Source of the DNA: Agrobacterium vitis
Lineage (GTDB): Bacteria; Pseudomonadota; Alphaproteobacteria; Rhizobiales; Rhizobiaceae
Direction: 5' to 3'
NCBI RefSeq assembly: GCF_013426735.1
Contig: NZ_AP023272.1
Location: forward strand, 2,028,501 to 2,092,500
Length of the DNA stretch: 64,000 nucleotides
The notes below the pieces were generated by a model. It saw nothing but the letters and a program-made list of their open reading frames with translations. It was not told where the DNA came from and did not search any database. Each line of letters begins with the position of its first letter. Position 1 is the stretch's first letter. Position numbers and translations under genes: made by a program. Positions 1 through 8,064 of this stretch are shown one piece after another.

Positions 1-1
1 C

Positions 2-652
2 CTGGCGCTTGCGGTCAATCGTCCGCTGATCGTTCAATCACTCTGGACGAACAAGGCGACGATTCCGAATGGCTTCAACTTCCCGAACTACGGCAAGACC
101 TTCGATCCGAACCGTCACGCCATGGAATACAATATCGAGGAGGCCAAGCGCCTAGTGAAGGAAAGCGGTTACGACGGTACGCCGATCACCTACCATACGA
201 TGGGCAACTATTATGCAAACGCCGTTCCCGCCTTGATGATGATGATCGAGATGTGGAAGCAGATCGGCGTGACCGTGGTGCCGAAGGTGTATGCACCGGG
301 CGGCGCACCGAAGGATCAGGACAGCTATATGCGCAACTGGTCCAACGGCCAGTGGATGACGGATGCCTGGGCGACGATGATCTGCGAATTCGGACCCAAG
401 GGCCAGGTTCAGAAGCGTTGGGGCTGGAAGGCGCCCGCGGAGTTCAACGATTTGTGCACGAAGGTATCGCAAATACCGGATGGTAAGGAGCGTTTCGACG
501 CCTTCAACCGCCTCCGTGACATCTTCGAAGAGGAAGCGCCGGCCGTGATCCTCTACCAGCCCTTCGATGTCTATGCCGCACGCAAGGACGTTCACTGGAG
601 GCCAATCAGCTTTGAGATGATGGAATTCCGCAACAACCTTGCTTTCGGCTGA
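2..652 (+). CDS. ABC transporter substrate-binding protein, family 5 (C-terminal part)
   Basis: Partial gene cut by the left edge; the reading frame is open from base 2, about 216 residues are visible and it ends at TGA 650-652. The sequence is typical of the C-terminal lobe of SBP_bac_5 (DppA/OppA-type) periplasmic binding proteins: an N-R-P-L-I helix near the start, then Y-N-I-E-E-A-K-R-L-V and the D-I-F-E-E-E-A-P-A-V-I-L-Y-Q end typical of the family. It should capture the solute in the periplasm and hand it to the permeases encoded just downstream. It is followed after 55 bases by the first ATPase gene, so it is the first visible gene of a seven-gene operon. The downstream phosphodiesterase and phosphatase suggest the ligand is a phosphodiester (AccA-like) rather than a plain peptide; that is inference. 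Confidence 0.9.
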   Translation: MALAVNRPLIVQSLWTNKATIPNGFNFPNYGKTFDPNRHAMEYNIEEAKRLVKESGYDGTPITYHTMGNYYANAVPALMMMIEMWKQIGVTVVPKVYAPGGAPKDQDSYMRNWSNGQWMTDAWATMICEFGPKGQVQKRWGWKAPAEFNDLCTKVSQIPDGKERFDAFNRLRDIFEEEAPAVILYQPFDVYAARKDVHWRPISFEMMEFRNNLAFG

Positions 653-707
653 GCAACCTGTCGAACCGGCGGTGCGCATGCATGCGCGCCGCACACGGAG
701 ATCCGCC

Positions 708-1655
708 ATGTCCGACCTATTGACCGTTCGCGACCTCGTCGTCCGGATTCCCGCGCGCAACATAACGATCCTGGACGGCGTCAGTTTCTCTCTGGAGGCA
801 GGTCAGACGCTCGGCCTTGTTGGCGAATCCGGCTGCGGCAAGAGCATCACCTGTTATGCGATCGCCAATGCGCTGCCGCGCGGCATTGTGCTCAGCGGCG
901 GCAGCGTGGCCTTCGAGCCCGGCGGATCCGGTATCTCCAGGCCGGCTATCCCGAAGATCGCGATGATCTTTCAAGACCCGACCAGCAGCCTGAATCCTGT
1001 TCATACGATCGGGTATTATCTGGAGACGGCGCTTCACCGCCATCAGGGTCTCAAGGGCAAGGATGCTCGGATGGAGGCCATGCGACTTCTGGAACGCGTC
1101 GGCATCGACCGCGCCGCGAGCCGGCTGCGGGCCTATCCGCACCAGTTTTCCGGCGGCATGAACCAGCGCGTGATGATCGCGCATGCGCTTGCGGCCAAGC
1201 CCAAGTTGCTGATTGCCGACGAGCCGACGACGGCGCTCGACGTGACCATGCAGGCCCAGATCCTGCATCTGCTGGAAGAGCTGAAGGCGGAAACCGGCAT
1301 GGCACTGATGATCGTATCGCACGATCTCGGCATCATTGCCCGGCTCGCGGACAGGGCGGCCGTGATGTATTGCGGCAAGATCGTCGAGACGGCACCCGTC
1401 GCTGAACTGCTCGAACGACCGGCGCATCCTTACGCACGCGCGCTGATCGACTGCATGCCCAGCATCGATCCTGATGATCTTGCACCGCCGGTCCCAATCC
1501 CTGGATCCGTCCCGCTGCTCGATAGCCTTCCGGTGGGATGCCATTTCCACCCACGCTGCTTGCGTGCGAGCGGCGAATGTTCCACCCGCTTTCCGGCGCC
1601 CATCACTATCGGTCTCGCCCACGAGGCCTCCTGTTACCATCCGGTGGCAGCATGA
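708..1655 (+). CDS. ABC transporter ATP-binding protein (DppD/OppD type)
   Basis: Cytoplasmic ATPase subunit of a dipeptide/oligopeptide-type importer, 315 residues. Visible motifs are Walker A G-E-S-G-C-G-K-S, the signature F-S-G-G-M-N-Q-R, Walker B L-L-I-A-D-E-P followed by T-T-A-L-D, and the C-terminal Cys-containing oligopeptide-transporter extension (C-H-F-H-P-R-C). The ATG at 708 is chosen because CGGAG lies 7 bases upstream and the protein then starts [10 protein letters not shown], the usual beginning of the family; an earlier in-frame start would overlap the preceding gene. Its last bases overlap the next ATPase gene (ATGA), which implies translational coupling. It probably forms a heterodimer with that second ATPase. 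Confidence 0.92.
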   Translation: MSDLLTVRDLVVRIPARNITILDGVSFSLEAGQTLGLVGESGCGKSITCYAIANALPRGIVLSGGSVAFEPGGSGISRPAIPKIAMIFQDPTSSLNPVHTIGYYLETALHRHQGLKGKDARMEAMRLLERVGIDRAASRLRAYPHQFSGGMNQRVMIAHALAAKPKLLIADEPTTALDVTMQAQILHLLEELKAETGMALMIVSHDLGIIARLADRAAVMYCGKIVETAPVAELLERPAHPYARALIDCMPSIDPDDLAPPVPIPGSVPLLDSLPVGCHFHPRCLRASGECSTRFPAPITIGLAHEASCYHPVAA

Positions 1656-2701
1656 GCGCTCCTCTTCTTCAAGCCAGCGGTCTGACCAAGGCATTCCGCC
1701 ACAAGACCGGCCTCTTCGCCCGGCCGACCACCCAGCTTGCGGTGGACTCGATTGGCTTTGAACTTGCGATCCGCGAGCGCCTCGGTGTCGTTGGCGAATC
1801 CGGAAGCGGCAAATCGACACTCGGACGGCTTCTGCTCGGATTGACGGAGCCCACACGGGGCGATGTTTGGTTCGAAGGCATCAACCACAAGCAGCGTCAC
1901 ACACGGGACTGGAAGGAGTTTCGGACTCGCACCTCTTTGGTGCAACAGAACCCGCTCTCGGCTCTCAACCCGCAGATGACCATTGGACAGCAGGTAGCCG
2001 AGGGACTGCTGATCCATTATATTGCCAGCCGGGCAGACGCTTATCAACGCGTTGCCACCATGCTCGAGCGCGTCGGCCTGTCGAGCACGATGATGAGCCG
2101 CTATCCGCACCAGATGTCGGGCGGCCAGCGACAGCGTGTCGTGATTGCCCGCGCCCTGATCCTCGATCCGAAACTGGTTGTTTTCGATGAGGCGGTGTCC
2201 GCTCTCGATGTATCGGTTCAGGCCCAGGTGGTCGCGCTTTTACGGTCGCTCTGGCAGGAGCGTGATCTTGCCTATGTCTTCATCACCCACGACCTGCGTA
2301 TCGTCCGCCATCTCGTCGATCGCATCGCAGTCATGTATCTGGGCCGCGTCGTCGAGACTGGCGACATTCGAACCATCTATGCGTGGCCGCGCCATCCCTA
2401 TACGCGGGCGCTTCTCGCATCTGTCCCGACCATGGATCCAAGGGTTCGCAATATCGAACCGCCCATCAAGGGCGAGCTGGATGCGTCGAAAGTGTTGCAG
2501 GGTTGTTCTTTCCGGTCGCGCTGTCCCTTCGCGCTCGACAGATGCGCCGTTGAAACACCCGAACTCCGGCTCATTTCGGCGCATGGCGTCAGCCAGCACA
2601 CTGCCTGTCATCGTGCGGAGGAATTACCGCGATCGATCGCGCCGCAAATGGACATGATGACAGACAGGCAACCAGTCTCACAGAAGGAGACGGCGCTGTG
2701 A
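1652..2701 (+). CDS. ABC transporter ATP-binding protein (DppF/OppF type)
   Basis: Second ATPase of the same importer, 349 residues. Walker A is G-E-S-G-S-G-K-S, the signature M-S-G-G-Q-R-Q-R, and Walker B V-V-F-D-E-A followed by V-S-A-L-D, so both ATPase sites look intact. The C-terminus carries the Cys-rich oligopeptide/dipeptide transporter tail (C-S-F-R-S-R-C-P-F-A). ATG 1652 overlaps the stop of the preceding gene by four bases, and the end overlaps the GTG start of the next permease by four bases (GTGA). This four-base coupling on both sides shows a single operon with balanced subunit synthesis. Confidence 0.92.
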   Translation: MSAPLLQASGLTKAFRHKTGLFARPTTQLAVDSIGFELAIRERLGVVGESGSGKSTLGRLLLGLTEPTRGDVWFEGINHKQRHTRDWKEFRTRTSLVQQNPLSALNPQMTIGQQVAEGLLIHYIASRADAYQRVATMLERVGLSSTMMSRYPHQMSGGQRQRVVIARALILDPKLVVFDEAVSALDVSVQAQVVALLRSLWQERDLAYVFITHDLRIVRHLVDRIAVMYLGRVVETGDIRTIYAWPRHPYTRALLASVPTMDPRVRNIEPPIKGELDASKVLQGCSFRSRCPFALDRCAVETPELRLISAHGVSQHTACHRAEELPRSIAPQMDMMTDRQPVSQKETAL

Positions 2702-3615
2702 CGGCCTTTATCCTTGCCCGTCTGGTTCGAGCGATCGCGGTGCTCATCTTCACCGTCACGCTCGTCTTTATCGTTCTGCGCCTGAGCGGAGATCCAGCCC
2801 AGCAGATGCTCGGCGACGATGTCGGTCCTGCGGCGGTTGCCGCGTTCAATGCCAAATGGGGTCTGGATCGGTCGCTTCCAGAACAATATGCCTATTATGT
2901 CGCAAACGCCGCGCGCGGTGATTTCGGCATCTCCTTTGGCGATGGACGGCAGGTCTTCGACATTGTTGCGGAACGGATACCAAAGACGTTGATGCTAACG
3001 GTGCCAGCCTTGCTGCTCAGCATGCTGATCGGCATTCCCGCCGGCATTCTGGCCGCGATCAGGCGCGAATCCGCGCTCGACAAGGGCGTCATGGCAGGTG
3101 CCGTCCTGGGCTACAGCGTTCCCAACTTCCTGCTTGGCCTTGTCTTCATCTTTGTCTTTGCCGTCTGGCTGCGTGTGCTGCCAAGTTCGGGCAGTTCGAC
3201 ATTAAACCATGCGATCCTGCCGATCGCGACCTTTGCATTGTTCAACGCTGCGGCCGTTGCGCGTTTCATGCGCTCGACGCTGCTCGACGTGCTGGGGCAG
3301 CCCTATATCGCGGCTGCGCGTGCCGACGGGGCGCCTGACTGGGAGATTATCTTGCGGCACGCGCTGCCGAATGCGGCGATCCCCATGGTCACCACGCTGG
3401 GCTTTATCGCGGGTGGCATGATGGGAGGGGCGGCACTGATCGAACCCGTCTTTGCATGGCCAGGACTCGGCATCGGCTTTGTCAGGGCCACGGCCACCGG
3501 CGATCTGCCGGTGGTCCAGGCGATGATCATTCTGTTCACGGTCTTCATGGTGTCGATCAATCTGACTGTTGACATTCTCTATGGCCTGCTCAACCCCAAG
3601 ATCAGGAAGCCGTGA
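2698..3615 (+). CDS. ABC transporter permease (DppB/OppB type)
   Basis: Inner-membrane permease of 305 residues. The N-terminal helix I-L-A-R-L-V-R-A-I-A-V-L-I-F and the following F-I-V-L-R-L-S-G-D-P-A are the hallmark of DppB-type subunits. The cytoplasmic EAA-type loop appears as Y-I-A-A-A-R-A-D-G-A-P near residue 205, followed by R-H-A-L-P-N-A, and the protein ends L-N-P-K-I-R. The start is GTG, fused to the upstream stop. The gene is followed immediately by the second permease, so the two should form the heterodimeric channel. Confidence 0.92.
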   Translation: MTAFILARLVRAIAVLIFTVTLVFIVLRLSGDPAQQMLGDDVGPAAVAAFNAKWGLDRSLPEQYAYYVANAARGDFGISFGDGRQVFDIVAERIPKTLMLTVPALLLSMLIGIPAGILAAIRRESALDKGVMAGAVLGYSVPNFLLGLVFIFVFAVWLRVLPSSGSSTLNHAILPIATFALFNAAAVARFMRSTLLDVLGQPYIAAARADGAPDWEIILRHALPNAAIPMVTTLGFIAGGMMGGAALIEPVFAWPGLGIGFVRATATGDLPVVQAMIILFTVFMVSINLTVDILYGLLNPKIRKP

Positions 3616-3616
3616 C

Positions 3617-4483
3617 ATGCGATCATCGACCACAGCGACGCCCGCAGCGCGTGGAATGAAAACTCCGTTTCGGGGGATGCCGGCCAGCATCGGTGTTTGC
3701 TGCGTTTGGATAGCGCTTGTAGTCGTCGTTGCGCTGACGGCGCAATGGATCGCTCCGCATGATCCGCTGAACCAGAACCCGCTCCTCCGGCTGATGCGGC
3801 CGCTCGTCTCGGTGGCCTTTCCCTTCGGAACCGATTATCTGGGACGCGACATCCTCAGCAATCTCCTGGTTGCTACGCAGATGACCCTTATGATCGCGCT
3901 GGTAGGCTCGATCATCTGCGCCCTTGTCGGCGCCAGTCTCGGGCTCGCGGCTGCGCATTTCGGCGGCTTTGTCGACAATCTCATCATGGGTTTTGCCGAT
4001 GCCATGGCCTCGATACCCTTCATCGTCATCGCACTCGGGGTGCTTGCTCTCTTCGGCTCAAGCCCGTTGCTCTTTGTCTTTCTCGTCGGATTTGCCAGCT
4101 GGGAGCGCTATGCGCGATTGACGCGTGGCCTGGTGATCAGCGCCAGGGAAGAGGGCTATGCGGAAGCGGCCCGCATTGTCGGCGTGCCGTCGATGCGCAT
4201 CTACCTTCGTCATATGCTGCCAAACATCGCCGGCCCGCTGATCGTGCAGTTCACCGTCAACTTCCCGGAAATCATCCTGCTGGAAAGCGGCCTGAGTTTT
4301 CTTGGGCTCGGCATTCAGCCGCCGGAAACGAGCCTTGGATTGATGGTGGCCGACGGTCAAAACTATCTGGCGATCGCCTGGTGGCTCGCCGCCTTTCCCG
4401 GCACGGTCATCGTCCTAACGACCCTCTCCATCAGTCTGCTCGGCGACTACCTGCGCGATCGTCTCGATGCACGGCTGCGCTAA
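3617..4483 (+). CDS. ABC transporter permease (DppC/OppC type)
   Basis: Second permease, 288 residues. It shows the DppC pattern: a first membrane helix (W-I-A-L-V-V-V-V-A-L), the conserved H-D-P-L-N-Q-N-P segment, G-T-D-Y-L-G-R-D-I-L-S, then the EAA loop with Y-A-E-A-A-R-I-V-G-V-P and R-H-M-L-P-N. ATG 3617 begins one base after the stop of the partner permease; a longer reading would overlap it. The start is therefore given by position rather than by a strong Shine-Dalgarno. It completes a full importer of one binding protein, two ATPases and two permeases. Confidence 0.9.
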   Translation: MRSSTTATPAARGMKTPFRGMPASIGVCCVWIALVVVVALTAQWIAPHDPLNQNPLLRLMRPLVSVAFPFGTDYLGRDILSNLLVATQMTLMIALVGSIICALVGASLGLAAAHFGGFVDNLIMGFADAMASIPFIVIALGVLALFGSSPLLFVFLVGFASWERYARLTRGLVISAREEGYAEAARIVGVPSMRIYLRHMLPNIAGPLIVQFTVNFPEIILLESGLSFLGLGIQPPETSLGLMVADGQNYLAIAWWLAAFPGTVIVLTTLSISLLGDYLRDRLDARLR

Positions 4484-4499
4484 ACAAAAGGAAGATAAG

Positions 4500-5300
4500 G
4501 TGAATCCGCTCAGAATGACCATTGAGACGATGCGCCTTGGCGGCCATCGCGGACATAGCGCCGGAGCGCCGGAAAACACACTTGCCGCGTTTCGAAAGGC
4601 TTTCGAATATGCTGGCCCTCTTGTCACTTGCGAGACTGATCTCAGTATCACCAGTGATGGCGAACTGGTGCTGATGCACGACAAGACGGTCGATCGGACC
4701 ACCAACGGCCGTGGCATCATCCAGAAGATGACTTATTCGGAAGTCTCCAGGCTGGACGCCGGAAGCTGGTTCGGCGCGGAATTTGCCGGAGAACAGGTTC
4801 CGCGTCTCAGAGATGCGCTGCAGCTCGCCCGCGAACTCGGTATCATCTATCAGCTCGAACTGAAGATCTACGACCGCAATGACGTCTTGTTTCCGAAGCT
4901 GAAGACTCTGATCGATGAATTGGCCTGCGCAGACCTTCTGCAGTTTTCCTCGTTCGACTACGTTCAGCTGAAAGCGGTGAAAGAGGCAATCCCTGATGTG
5001 CCGACCGTCGGTCTGATGCATTCCCGACTGATCGATCCCGCCGCGATTGCCCGTCAGGCCAATCTCGATGCGATGAACATCGAGATGTATCATTTCGCCA
5101 GCGGCGAGGCACACCAGCTCCACGAAGAGGGTTTTGCCGTCTTCACTTACCTGCCGGCTCAGTATCACGAAAAGCTGATACAGTACGGCACCGATATTGA
5201 AGCCCAGATCGTCAAATGGGTTCGCGAAGGCCAGCTGGATCAGCTTCTCGGCGACGACGTGGCACAGGTGACAAGGCTGAGGGATATGGCCCGTGGCTGA
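4500..5300 (+). CDS. Glycerophosphodiester phosphodiesterase-family protein (AccF-like by context)
   Basis: Metal-dependent phosphodiesterase of the GDPD family, 266 residues, no signal peptide, so cytoplasmic. The N-terminal G-H-R-G-H-S-A-G-A-P-E-N-T motif carries the two catalytic-region residues of the family (His and Glu of H-R-G...P-E-N-T), followed by the metal and acid-base residues in E-T-D-L and V-L-M-H-D-K-T-V-D-R-T-T. GTG 4500 is chosen because AAGGAAG lies seven bases upstream; an ATG at 4515 is possible. It sits between the importer and a phosphatase gene whose start it overlaps. This placement matches accF of the agrocinopine operon, which splits a sugar-phosphodiester opine, but hydrolysis of glycerophosphodiesters is an equally allowed reading. 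Confidence 0.87.
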   Translation: MNPLRMTIETMRLGGHRGHSAGAPENTLAAFRKAFEYAGPLVTCETDLSITSDGELVLMHDKTVDRTTNGRGIIQKMTYSEVSRLDAGSWFGAEFAGEQVPRLRDALQLARELGIIYQLELKIYDRNDVLFPKLKTLIDELACADLLQFSSFDYVQLKAVKEAIPDVPTVGLMHSRLIDPAAIARQANLDAMNIEMYHFASGEAHQLHEEGFAVFTYLPAQYHEKLIQYGTDIEAQIVKWVREGQLDQLLGDDVAQVTRLRDMARG

Positions 5301-6111
5301 CATGCATGCTTCTACCTCGGCCACCAGTGCGGTCGAGGCTGTCGTCGAAGACATTGCGAAGGAAGCCGGAAAATTGGCCCTGACCTATTTTCAGTCTCTG
5401 GCGAGCCTTCCGGTCGAAAAGAAGGGTCACCTCGATCTTGTGACCGAGGCCGATAGGCAGGTTGAGACCCTCCTGATAGCGAGCCTGCAGAAAGCCTTTC
5501 CCGATGACGGCATCTTCGGCGAAGAGGGTGGAGAGATCACGGGAACCTCGGGCCGCATCTGGGTTGTCGATCCGATCGATGGGACGTTCAACTTCGTTCG
5601 GGGCAACCAGAACTGGGCAGTTTCCATCGGTCTTTACGCAAGCCGTCGGCCGGTCTTTGGGGTCATCCACGCACCTGCCCGGGACCTGACCTTCGTCGGA
5701 GGCAGGTCGGTGCCGACAAGACTCAACGGCAAGCCGATCAAGTCGCTTCCCGTCCTCGACATGTCACGGGCCGTAACGGGGTTGAGCTTCCATCCCTCGG
5801 TATCGACGGCTGACAGACTTGAGGTCATACGCTGTCTCTCGGACGACCTTGGCATCAGCTTTCGCGTCGGAGGGGCGGCGACGATTTCCCTGGTCGAGGT
5901 GGCGATGGGCGAAACGGACGGCTATCTGTCGCTTGGGGATTCGACTTGGGATGTGATGGCTGCGCTGCCGATACTCGACAACCTCGGTGCCTCCCATACG
6001 ATCGACTGGGGCAAGATTGACCTGTCATCGAAGCTTCGTTTCGCATGTGGCAGCCCTGAGTTCCTAAACAAGCTTCGCCCACTGCTCAAGCGCATTCCGC
6101 TGCCAGCATAA
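5293..6111 (+). CDS. Inositol monophosphatase-family sugar phosphatase (AccG-like by context)
   Basis: Mg-dependent, Li-sensitive-type phosphatase of 272 residues. Motif 1 is complete: G-E-E-G-G-E supplies the metal-binding Glu pair, W-V-V-D-P-I-D-G-T-F-N-F supplies the D-x-I-D-G-T metal site, and D-S-T-W-D-V-M-A supplies the C-terminal W-D motif. GTG 5293 overlaps the upstream stop by eight bases; an ATG at 5302 would give a slightly shorter protein. Family members hydrolyse inositol, arabinose or nucleotide phosphates. As the last gene after a phosphodiesterase, it most likely dephosphorylates the phosphomonoester that enzyme releases. Confidence 0.88.
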   Translation: MADMHASTSATSAVEAVVEDIAKEAGKLALTYFQSLASLPVEKKGHLDLVTEADRQVETLLIASLQKAFPDDGIFGEEGGEITGTSGRIWVVDPIDGTFNFVRGNQNWAVSIGLYASRRPVFGVIHAPARDLTFVGGRSVPTRLNGKPIKSLPVLDMSRAVTGLSFHPSVSTADRLEVIRCLSDDLGISFRVGGAATISLVEVAMGETDGYLSLGDSTWDVMAALPILDNLGASHTIDWGKIDLSSKLRFACGSPEFLNKLRPLLKRIPLPA

Positions 6112-6162
6112 TCGCCTGAGCTATGGAACAAAGGCAGCTAAGGGGCGCTATACCACTTTCAC

Positions 6163-6450
6163 CTAACCCGGATGGCCGCGGTGAGGGGGGATGCTGCGAT
6201 CGCAATTCAGACGTTCGAGGTTGAGATACGGTCGGCGTCGGCTAAAGGACTGCGCTTTTGAGCTCCCAATATCCTCCATGCGTGGTTTGGCGACCGTCGA
6301 TTGGCTGCGGCTTTCAATCTCGCGTTCATCCTTTGCCAGGAGAGAGCACATGGTTTCGATGCGTCCACGAATGGCGATGTCGTCGGCGATTTTGCTCTGT
6401 TCTGCGTCTGTAGGCTCGCACTTTGCGTCTACCCACGTTCTTCCGATCAT
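6163..6450 (-). CDS. Hypothetical protein, 95 aa, coupled to the upstream secreted protein
   Basis: Not recognised. The ATG at 6450 overlaps the stop of the upstream gene (TAATG), the usual sign of coupled translation. The N-terminal half, with T-D-A-E-Q-S-K-I-A-D-D-I-A-I-R-G-R-I-E-T, looks like a normal soluble helical protein rich in charged residues. The C-terminal half (P-P-H-R-G-H-P-G at the end) is less protein-like, so the true end or even the reality of the gene is uncertain. No membrane segment or signal peptide is seen. Confidence 0.35.
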   Translation of the reverse strand: MIGRTWVDAKCEPTDAEQSKIADDIAIRGRIETMCSLLAKDEREIESRSQSTVAKPRMEDIGSSKAQSFSRRRPYLNLERLNCDRSIPPHRGHPG

Positions 6451-6953
6451 TATTTAACGCCCATGGTGAAACCGGACGATGATCCTACTTTTGTGAAATA
6501 GATTTCCGCCCCGGGCCGTTGCCAGTATGCGGTGTCGGATATCTCGTTGTGATCTTCATTTTCAGGCTTGCCGAGTTCAACCTTTAGGTCGGCGAGCAGG
6601 CTGTCATTGTTGGTCAAACTGTAGCTGCATGCCCGACCCGGATTTACCCCTGTCGCGACCCAGAATGACAAACGGCTCCCGGCCTCTTCATCCCACCATC
6701 CAACGACGTCGACCGTCATCTTGTTATAGCTCTCGTAAGATGATTTCCAATTCTTGTCTTCCGGCATCCGGGGCCATCCGAGCTGGTCTCCCCTTTGCCT
6801 TGCCTCCTCGACACTTGTGGATCGACAAACAGCAAGAGCTTGTGCGACCATAATGCTATTTGCGAGAGATACGCTGACCGGACCAAGGCAAACAATTGCC
6901 GCGGCAATCAGCGATGGCGCAAAGCGATGTTGGCTGAAGTCCGAAACGTTCAA
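6450..6953 (-). CDS. Hypothetical secreted protein, 167 aa
   Basis: Not recognised. The first 30 residues form a plausible signal peptide (basic H-R-F, then a hydrophobic stretch I-A-A-A-I-V-C-L-G-P-V-S-V and S-L-A-N as a cleavage region), so export is likely. The mature part is rich in Trp, Tyr and acidic residues (V-D-V-V-G-W-W-D-E-E-A-G-S) with two Cys. The start is TTG 6953: GCGGAGA lies seven bases upstream and no ATG is available before the signal sequence. It is transcribed towards the IMPase gene of the left operon and overlaps a small downstream gene by one base. Confidence 0.6.
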   Translation of the reverse strand: MNVSDFSQHRFAPSLIAAAIVCLGPVSVSLANSIMVAQALAVCRSTSVEEARQRGDQLGWPRMPEDKNWKSSYESYNKMTVDVVGWWDEEAGSRLSFWVATGVNPGRACSYSLTNNDSLLADLKVELGKPENEDHNEISDTAYWQRPGAEIYFTKVGSSSGFTMGVK

Positions 6954-7260
6954 TAGCGGCTCTCCGCAAATTCATTGGATCATCCAAATAGGATGGCGCG
7001 TGGCGGCTTCTTTTCAAGTCAATGGAGGTCTGAGCTTGAAAAGTCGAAAACCCACATCCGAAGCCCGTTCTGGCAATTGACCCAATATCAGCAAGGGTGG
7101 TGATAATCGGTTTTTCAAGCTGATCTTAGCCGTCAACGCGCAGTCGGATTTCGCAAGACCTGTGGATTGGTGGTCTCCATGTGCTGTAACAAACCATCGA
7201 ACCGCGTGTCGGTTGGGACCTGCGACTGTTCAAATCAGCGTCGGCATGTAACAATGGCGT
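6954..7260. other. Intergenic region between divergent orphan genes
   Basis: About 300 bases with no convincing gene on either strand. It separates the minus-strand secreted protein from the plus-strand small protein at 7261 and so should hold both promoters. No clear terminator hairpin, repeat or RNA gene was recognised here. Confidence 0.5.
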
Positions 7261-7509
7261 ATGACGCACGGTGATCTCCACTATATCTTGCAGACGCTTT
7301 ACGATGCCGGAGGCCGGGACGTGAATGCGAAGGATTTGCCTTGGTCGACTGGGATGACGCCTGCGATCCTGCAAGCATTGAACATGCTCTATATGACGCG
7401 CTCGGAGCGGGGAGAGGATAAGCTGTTTTCGCTGACGAGGTCAGGCTATGGAGCTATAGGGCAGGAACCGCCGGTTCTATTTCCATTTTTGCGAAAATTA
7501 TTTCGATAA
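7261..7509 (+). CDS. Small hypothetical protein, 82 aa, possible winged-helix fold
   Basis: Not recognised with certainty. The sequence H-Y-I-L-Q-T-L-Y-D-A-G-G, then P-A-I-L-Q-A-L-N-M-L-Y-M-T-R-S and F-S-L-T-R-S-G-Y-G-A-I-G reads like a small winged-helix domain: helix, helix, helix, beta wing. The composition is that of a real protein and the stop is clean, but the Shine-Dalgarno is weak. It stands alone, with intergenic DNA on both sides. Function unknown. Confidence 0.42.
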   Translation: MTHGDLHYILQTLYDAGGRDVNAKDLPWSTGMTPAILQALNMLYMTRSERGEDKLFSLTRSGYGAIGQEPPVLFPFLRKLFR

Positions 7510-7608
7510 TGCGATTTATACTATCATATGTCGCGTTCAACTGGGATCAATATCAACGATAACATCCATGCGCAAAACACGGGCCGCCATTTTTAATGAC
7601 TCTCCGTC

Positions 7609-8064
7609 TTAAATCTCGGCATCCTGGTGTTCGAATTGCCAGGTCAGCACGTGTGATCCGTGGCGCAGCGTCATGATGGCCGGGTATGCTGTTGCTTCGT
7701 CAGGAGCGCCGATCAACAGCGGCCAGCGGCGCAGGAAGCGGATGAGTATGCCTTCGTCGCAATCGTTGACAGACAGGATTACGTCACCGACATATCTCTC
7801 TTTCGGCTCATCACCAAAGATTGCGGCAAGAGAAGCCGTCAGCCGATAGTGATTGGAAAAAGTTATATGCATGTACTGTGCGCAGAAGGCCAATTCCTTG
7901 ATTGAACTTCCAACGATGTCTCTCGGTTTTATCATGGTCGCGCCGTGTGCACCGTTTATTTCATTTGATATGGGAGTGGGATGCTTAATTCCTAGCAAAT
8001 ACGGTATGGTGAATTTCGCGCAGGATGTATCCGTAGCAATCGACATCAAATTTGATGTTGTCAT
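7609..8064 (-). CDS. Hypothetical protein, 151 aa
   Basis: Not recognised. It has protein-like composition with two Cys and an ordered C-terminal half (Y-V-G-D-V-I-L-S-V-N-D-C-D-E-G-I-L-I-R-F-L-R-R-W), but no signal peptide or membrane helix. The ATG at 8064 gives the longest form; M7 is an alternative. It faces the small protein at 7261 convergently. Base composition is lower in GC than the conserved genes around the block, in keeping with an accessory region. Confidence 0.5.
   Translation of the reverse strand: MTTSNLMSIATDTSCAKFTIPYLLGIKHPTPISNEINGAHGATMIKPRDIVGSSIKELAFCAQYMHITFSNHYRLTASLAAIFGDEPKERYVGDVILSVNDCDEGILIRFLRRWPLLIGAPDEATAYPAIMTLRHGSHVLTWQFEHQDAEI

Noticed and set aside
717..1856. 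Minus-strand open frame (379 codons) across the two ABC ATPase genes
   Set aside because: It spans the junction of two conserved overlapping genes and has no protein-like motifs; a reverse-frame artefact.
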